16,601 nucleotides of DNA, from contig JAJPKG010000120.1 of assembly GCA_021323815.1 (NCBI GenBank), positions 1 through 16,601 on the forward strand. The letters are read 5' to 3'. The translations under genes and the position numbers were made by a program. Positions 13,574 through 16,601 of this stretch are shown piece by piece. This DNA comes from Pseudomonadota bacterium (GTDB taxonomy: Bacteria > Chloroflexota > Ktedonobacteria > Ktedonobacterales > JACDGC01). The notes under the pieces were generated by a model, which ran no database searches, was not told the DNA's origin, and saw only the letters and a program-made list of their open reading frames with translations. Positions within the stretch are counted from its first letter, which is position 1; every line of letters starts with the position of its first letter.

Positions 13574-14155
13574 CTAGCGCTGCATCTCCAGCATCAGCAG
13601 GCCACAGGGGCGCGCATCGACCAGCGTCGATTCGTGATATACCTGGAAGCGGCGTAACACTTCGGGATTGTCGCTATCGACGGCAATATAGAGGCCATCA
13701 TCTTGCATGCCGACGACGGCGAAGGCGTGATAGTGCAGGCCCACATCGTCATGCGCGCCGGTTTCGGCATCGGTCAGCGCCTCGCCGCGCGCCACCTGCA
13801 ACACGATGGGCCGCGCTCCCGCGTTCTCGCGCAGAATCTCGCGCCAGTTCGCCAGCAACGGCTCCTGATAGGGCAGTTCCAGCGCCACCGCGCAGCCCTC
13901 GGCCCGCGCCTGCGCGCCCAACGCCGTCAGCCGCGAGGCTCCATTCGGCGCAGCCAGCCCTGCGGTGATCATCGCACGCGTCAGGCGAATCATCAACTCA
14001 CCCACACCCTCGAAATCTGAGGGCGCGCCACGTGCCGCCGCCATGCACACTGCCAGCGCCGTCTGCCCGCACGATCCACGAAACTGCGTGCCATCATCTT
14101 TCTGCCGGTAAAACTGGGTCATGCGAACGAGGGGATCAGGCAACATTCGGCGCAT
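13574..14155 (-). CDS. C39-like cysteine peptidase fold protein
   Basis: The 193-residue protein shows a papain/C39-like arrangement: Gln24 five residues before Cys29 in the GSCGQTAL helix, a histidine in HYHAFAVVG (His143), and an acidic residue in YIAVDSDNP (Asp160 or Asp162). This order (Gln, Cys, His, Asp/Asn) matches the active site of C39_2-type peptidases. There is no signal peptide or membrane helix, so it should be cytoplasmic unless exported otherwise. The substrate is unknown. AGGAG before the start overlaps the stop codon of the upstream receiver-like gene, and the gap is 9 bases, so the two are translationally coupled. Start ATG 14155; MTQF at residue 12 is a weaker alternative. 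Confidence 0.72.
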   Translation of the reverse strand: MRRMLPDPLVRMTQFYRQKDDGTQFRGSCGQTALAVCMAAARGAPSDFEGVGELMIRLTRAMITAGLAAPNGASRLTALGAQARAEGCAVALELPYQEPLLANWREILRENAGARPIVLQVARGEALTDAETGAHDDVGLHYHAFAVVGMQDDGLYIAVDSDNPEVLRRFQVYHESTLVDARPCGLLMLEMQR

Positions 14156-14164
14156 GCATGGCTC

Positions 14165-14527
14165 CTACACCAGATATTCTTTGATGATGGCGCGCAGGAT
14201 GGTATCCGTGGCAGGGAACGGGATCACATGGACGCCGGGAATCTCGCTGTAGTGCTTGATTTTGCGATGCCCCTGCGCGGTGGTGAAGATGATCAGGGGC
14301 GGCGCGCCGCGCGCCATCGGCATGAAGCGCGCGATGACGAATTCAGGATCGATCTCGCAGGGCGCGGTCATATCCAAAATCAGCAGTTCCGGCGGGCGAG
14401 CGCGCATGGCGTTGACCGCCTGTGCTACCCGGCTTGCGGTGACGACCGCGATCTGGCCGACATCGCCGCCCAGCGCTCGCGCCAATCGTTCCCCCATCTG
14501 CGGTTTGCCGCTCATGAACAGCAACAT
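14165..14527 (-). CDS. degenerate CheY-like receiver domain protein
   Basis: The 120-residue protein has the size and strand-helix pattern of a stand-alone response-regulator receiver: MLLFMSG, IAVVTAS, ELLILDM with Asp52 at the phosphorylation position, LIIFTTA with Thr82/83 at the switch position, and VHVIPFP near the end. The acidic pair normally after strand 1 is replaced by SGKP, and the conserved lysine before the final Pro is Phe104. It is therefore probably a pseudo-receiver that may not be controlled by phosphorylation. ATG 14527 was chosen because GGGAGGGAG lies 5 bases before it; the longer form to 14575 lacks such a signal. It is coupled to the C39-like gene downstream. Confidence 0.7.
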   Translation of the reverse strand: MLLFMSGKPQMGERLARALGGDVGQIAVVTASRVAQAVNAMRARPPELLILDMTAPCEIDPEFVIARFMPMARGAPPLIIFTTAQGHRKIKHYSEIPGVHVIPFPATDTILRAIIKEYLV

Positions 14528-14669
14528 CGCTGCTCCCTCCCTTCGCGTCCACACTGCACAACGCCTCATGACCATCTTCGCACGTCATTGCCTCTGAACG
14601 CAAGCACCCTGTAGCCAGTTGCGGAAAATATGATACAATCAGCAAAATCTCAACGATAGGAGCCACGCT

Positions 14670-15599
14670 ATGGAGTCATCGTCGCCTGCCGCAGCGCCCC
14701 TCGTCATTGTGAATCCCGCTGCCAACCGGGGGCGGATGGATGCCTTTCGCCAGGTGGTGCGCCCCCGCGCCGAGGCCGCCGGCGCGGAATATGTGGAAAC
14801 GCGGCAGCGCGGCGAGGCCCGCGATCTCGCCAGAGCCGCCGCCGATGCCGGGCGCAGCGTGATCATCGTGGGCGGTGACGGTTCCATCAATGAGGTGGTG
14901 AATGGACTGCTCGCCGGCAGCCGGCGCGTGCCGCTGGGCATCGTTCCCGCCGGTTCCGGCAACGATTTCGCCTGCAATACGCTCAAGCTGCCGCGTGATA
15001 TCGCCCAGGCGACCGAGATCGCGCTGAACGGCACGGTGACGGCGGCGGATGCCGGGCAAGCCAACGACCGCTATTTCGCCAATTCCTTCAGCGTCGGGCT
15101 GGATGCCGATGTCGCCGTTGCCGCCGAAGGATTGAAACGCTATCCCTTTATGACGGGTGCCGCGCTCTATTACACCTCCTCCCTGCAACGCCTCTTGTTC
15201 GGCTATCGCAAATGCCCCTGGCTCACCCTCACCCTCGACGGCACCTCGCTGGAAGGCGAACGCCCCACGCGCCATGTCATCGTCGCTATCACTAACGGTC
15301 CCACGTATGGTGGCGGTTTTCGGGTGAATCCCAAAGCCGATCACGCCGATGGCCAATTCGACATCTGTTCGGTGCGTTTCATGCCGCGTCTGCGCGCCCT
15401 CAACCTGTTGCCGCGCCTGCAAAAGGGTCAGCATGAGGGCGAGCCGGAGGTGACGTTTTATCATGCGCGCACCATCGAGATTGATTGTCCCGCAGGCGTT
15501 AACGCCCAGATGGACGGCGAGACCATGCGCGCCACCCATTACGCCGTGCGCATCATCCCGCAAGGGTTGCTGGTGCGGGTGGGAAGCAATGGGAAATGA
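14670..15599 (+). CDS. diacylglycerol kinase family lipid kinase (YegS/DgkB type)
   Basis: The 309-residue protein is a DAGK-catalytic-domain kinase, which phosphorylates diacylglycerol or related lipids with ATP at the inner membrane face. Motifs: VIVNPAANRGR at the N-terminus, the nucleotide loop VGGDGSINEVVNG (GGDG at 68-71), PAGSGNDFA (95-101), a middle FSVGLDADV, TNGPTYGGGFRVNPKA and DGQFDICSV segments, and the C-terminal NAQMDGE. Length and order are normal. TAGGAG lies 7 bases before the ATG. TACAAT at 14634-14639 is a plausible -10, though without a good -35. It is transcribed divergently from the receiver-like gene. Confidence 0.95.
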   Translation: MESSSPAAAPLVIVNPAANRGRMDAFRQVVRPRAEAAGAEYVETRQRGEARDLARAAADAGRSVIIVGGDGSINEVVNGLLAGSRRVPLGIVPAGSGNDFACNTLKLPRDIAQATEIALNGTVTAADAGQANDRYFANSFSVGLDADVAVAAEGLKRYPFMTGAALYYTSSLQRLLFGYRKCPWLTLTLDGTSLEGERPTRHVIVAITNGPTYGGGFRVNPKADHADGQFDICSVRFMPRLRALNLLPRLQKGQHEGEPEVTFYHARTIEIDCPAGVNAQMDGETMRATHYAVRIIPQGLLVRVGSNGK

Positions 15600-15686
15600 G
15601 GCATACAACCGCCTGCTCTCCTCCGCGCCTGCTGGGAACGGCAATGCACTTGCGCTTATGCCACCAGCACCCTACCGAAATGTCCT

Positions 15687-15699
15687 ATAGCAATGCTAT
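15687..15699. promoter_or_regulatory. short palindrome upstream of the last gene
   Basis: ATAGCA-A-TGCTAT is a perfect 6-bp inverted repeat with a single central base. It ends 3 bases before the predicted -35 of the downstream gene, a position suited to a regulator. It is short enough to occur by chance. Confidence 0.35.
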
Positions 15700-15702
15700 G
15701 GG

Positions 15703-15731
15703 TTGCGCGTTCGGCTGGACCGTGTTACAGT
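15703..15731 (+). promoter_or_regulatory. possible promoter of the terminal membrane protein gene
   Basis: TTGCGC (15703-15708) and TACAGT (15726-15731, 4 of 6) are separated by 17 bases. Initiation near 15738 would give a leader of about 85 bases to the ATG at 15822. Confidence 0.4.
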
Positions 15732-15821
15732 GTTTTCAACCATTCTTGAATAACGTCGTGCCGGCGCAGTCATCACTGTGTCGTTCATTCACTGCCTGCA
15801 TCGTTGAAAGGGAGGGTTTGC

Positions 15822-16601
15822 ATGGCAAGCGCTCAACCTCGCGTCCGCAAGAGCCTGCCAGCGCGGCTCCTCGATCTCATTAATCCGCTCCGAGATCCCA
15901 GCTTCACCGTCGCCATCGTTCTGACGGTGGTCATGGTCGTCGGTCAGCACCCGCAGCCCGCGCAGATCGCGTTGATCTTCCTGGCAGCATGGCTGGCCGT
16001 CAAGTCTGCCGTCTGGTTCTTCGTCAATACCATCTTTTCGCTCGGCTTCCTGGCGCGCAAGGGCTGGTGGGTCATCCGCCATCCGCGCCTTGCCTGGCGG
16101 CTGCTGGATGCCCTGGGTACCGAAGAGATCATCGTCGGTGGCTTGCATCCCGACATGTTCATGACCGACGACGGCATGCTGCAAGAAGCGCAGATCGGGC
16201 GCGTGGTGCCGGCCATGCCGCGTGGTGGCTTCCGCGCGCCGTCCTACGATGACCAGTATAGCTACGATCAGGGCATGGTGAACGCCAACGCGCCCAGCCC
16301 GCCGCCCGCTGAATATTACGCCGAGATCGAGCGCGCGCAGAATGTGCTGCAAGCCTATGAGCACCTGATCTATGACTGGGTGACGTTCACCGAGGAAAAA
16401 TGGCGCGCCGTCAGCGACTCGCAGCTTGGCTGGAAACCCTTGCGCGGGCGCTGGAACGGCTGGGATGAGATCTATAACGACAGCTACGCGGCGCGGACGA
16501 ATGACCGCATGGCGCGGGCGGCGGCAGCAGCGGGCGAGGCGCTGCGCCAACGCTTCGAGAACGCGCGCAGCCGAGGTTCCGCGGCATCCTCAGTCGCCTG
16601 C
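15822..16601 (+). CDS. two-TM membrane protein of unknown function, 3' truncated
   Basis: An open frame of 260 codons starts at ATG 15822 and runs off the window without a stop. GAAAGGGAGGG lies 5 bases before the start. After a basic N-terminus (residues 1-27) come two hydrophobic helices (about 28-42, TVAIVLTVVMVVG, and 48-75, IALIFLAAWLAVKSAVWFFVNTIFSLGF). A basic stretch follows (KGWWVIRHPRLAWRLL) and then a large soluble region rich in Tyr, Asp and Ala. A Pro-rich turn (NANAPSPPPAEYYAEI) precedes a helical part. I do not recognise the family. Topology suggests a membrane-anchored protein with a soluble C-terminal portion. The frame has codon use like its neighbours. Confidence 0.8.
   Translation, partial: MASAQPRVRKSLPARLLDLINPLRDPSFTVAIVLTVVMVVGQHPQPAQIALIFLAAWLAVKSAVWFFVNTIFSLGFLARKGWWVIRHPRLAWRLLDALGTEEIIVGGLHPDMFMTDDGMLQEAQIGRVVPAMPRGGFRAPSYDDQYSYDQGMVNANAPSPPPAEYYAEIERAQNVLQAYEHLIYDWVTFTEEKWRAVSDSQLGWKPLRGRWNGWDEIYNDSYAARTNDRMARAAAAAGEALRQRFENARSRGSAASSVAC

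Noticed and set aside
14676..15644. 322-codon open frame on the minus strand
   Set aside because: It is antisense to the diacylglycerol kinase gene, which has clear catalytic motifs.
15789..16550. 253-codon open frame on the minus strand
   Set aside because: It is antisense to the frame from 15822 that has a strong ribosome site and membrane helices.

Overview
The window is about 60% GC bacterial DNA, densely packed with short transcription units that change strand often. No rRNA or species marker is present. The gene mix suggests a Chloroflexota-type genome (for example an Anaerolineae-like lineage): WYL regulator, MpaB-family oxygenase, DUF4352-like lipoprotein, R2K-clade ATP-grasp protein, TIR-membrane protein, plant-type asparaginase and a type A RNase P RNA. 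This placement is an inference from content, not a measurement.

Layout. 1-1260 (minus): a serine-biosynthesis pair, a class V aminotransferase followed by the start of D-3-phosphoglycerate dehydrogenase. 1538-2224 (plus): a membrane-anchored protein with a C-terminal sunset-like domain. It diverges from the aminotransferase across an unusual mirror-image promoter pair. 2276-2701 (minus): a small, possibly ribbon-helix-helix protein whose promoter carries a perfect palindrome over the -10 and start site. 2939-3889 (plus): MpaB-family oxygenase. 4071-4667 (plus): lipoprotein. 4723-5940 (minus): argJ. 6286-6552 (plus): GlsB/YeaQ-type membrane protein. 6695-7666 (minus): HTH-WYL regulator. 7866-8230 (minus): RNase P RNA with a near-consensus promoter. 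8333-9055 (minus): lipoprotein. 9178-9251 (minus): tRNA-Arg(GCG) with its own promoter and terminator. 9534-10337 (plus): ATP-grasp protein. 10471-12675 (plus): a large TIR protein. 12633-13523 (minus): isoaspartyl peptidase/asparaginase, overlapping the TIR gene tail to tail. 13574-14527 (minus): a coupled pair, degenerate CheY-like receiver plus C39-like cysteine peptidase fold. 14670-15599 (plus): diacylglycerol-kinase-family lipid kinase. 15822-16601 (plus): start of a two-TM protein that runs off the window.

Most genes are housekeeping or single-gene units (serine and arginine synthesis, RNase P, tRNA, lipid kinase). The most unusual item is the TIR protein: an entire module (TIR, two membrane helices, a PH-like soluble domain) occurs twice in one chain. 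The second TIR copy has lost the candidate catalytic glutamate, giving a catalytic plus pseudo-enzyme arrangement on the membrane. It follows an R2K-type ATP-grasp gene on the same strand but has its own promoter, so a shared function is only a hypothesis. Other points of interest are the mirror-image promoter elements at 1359-1423, the operator at 2739-2760 and the uncommon GCG anticodon.
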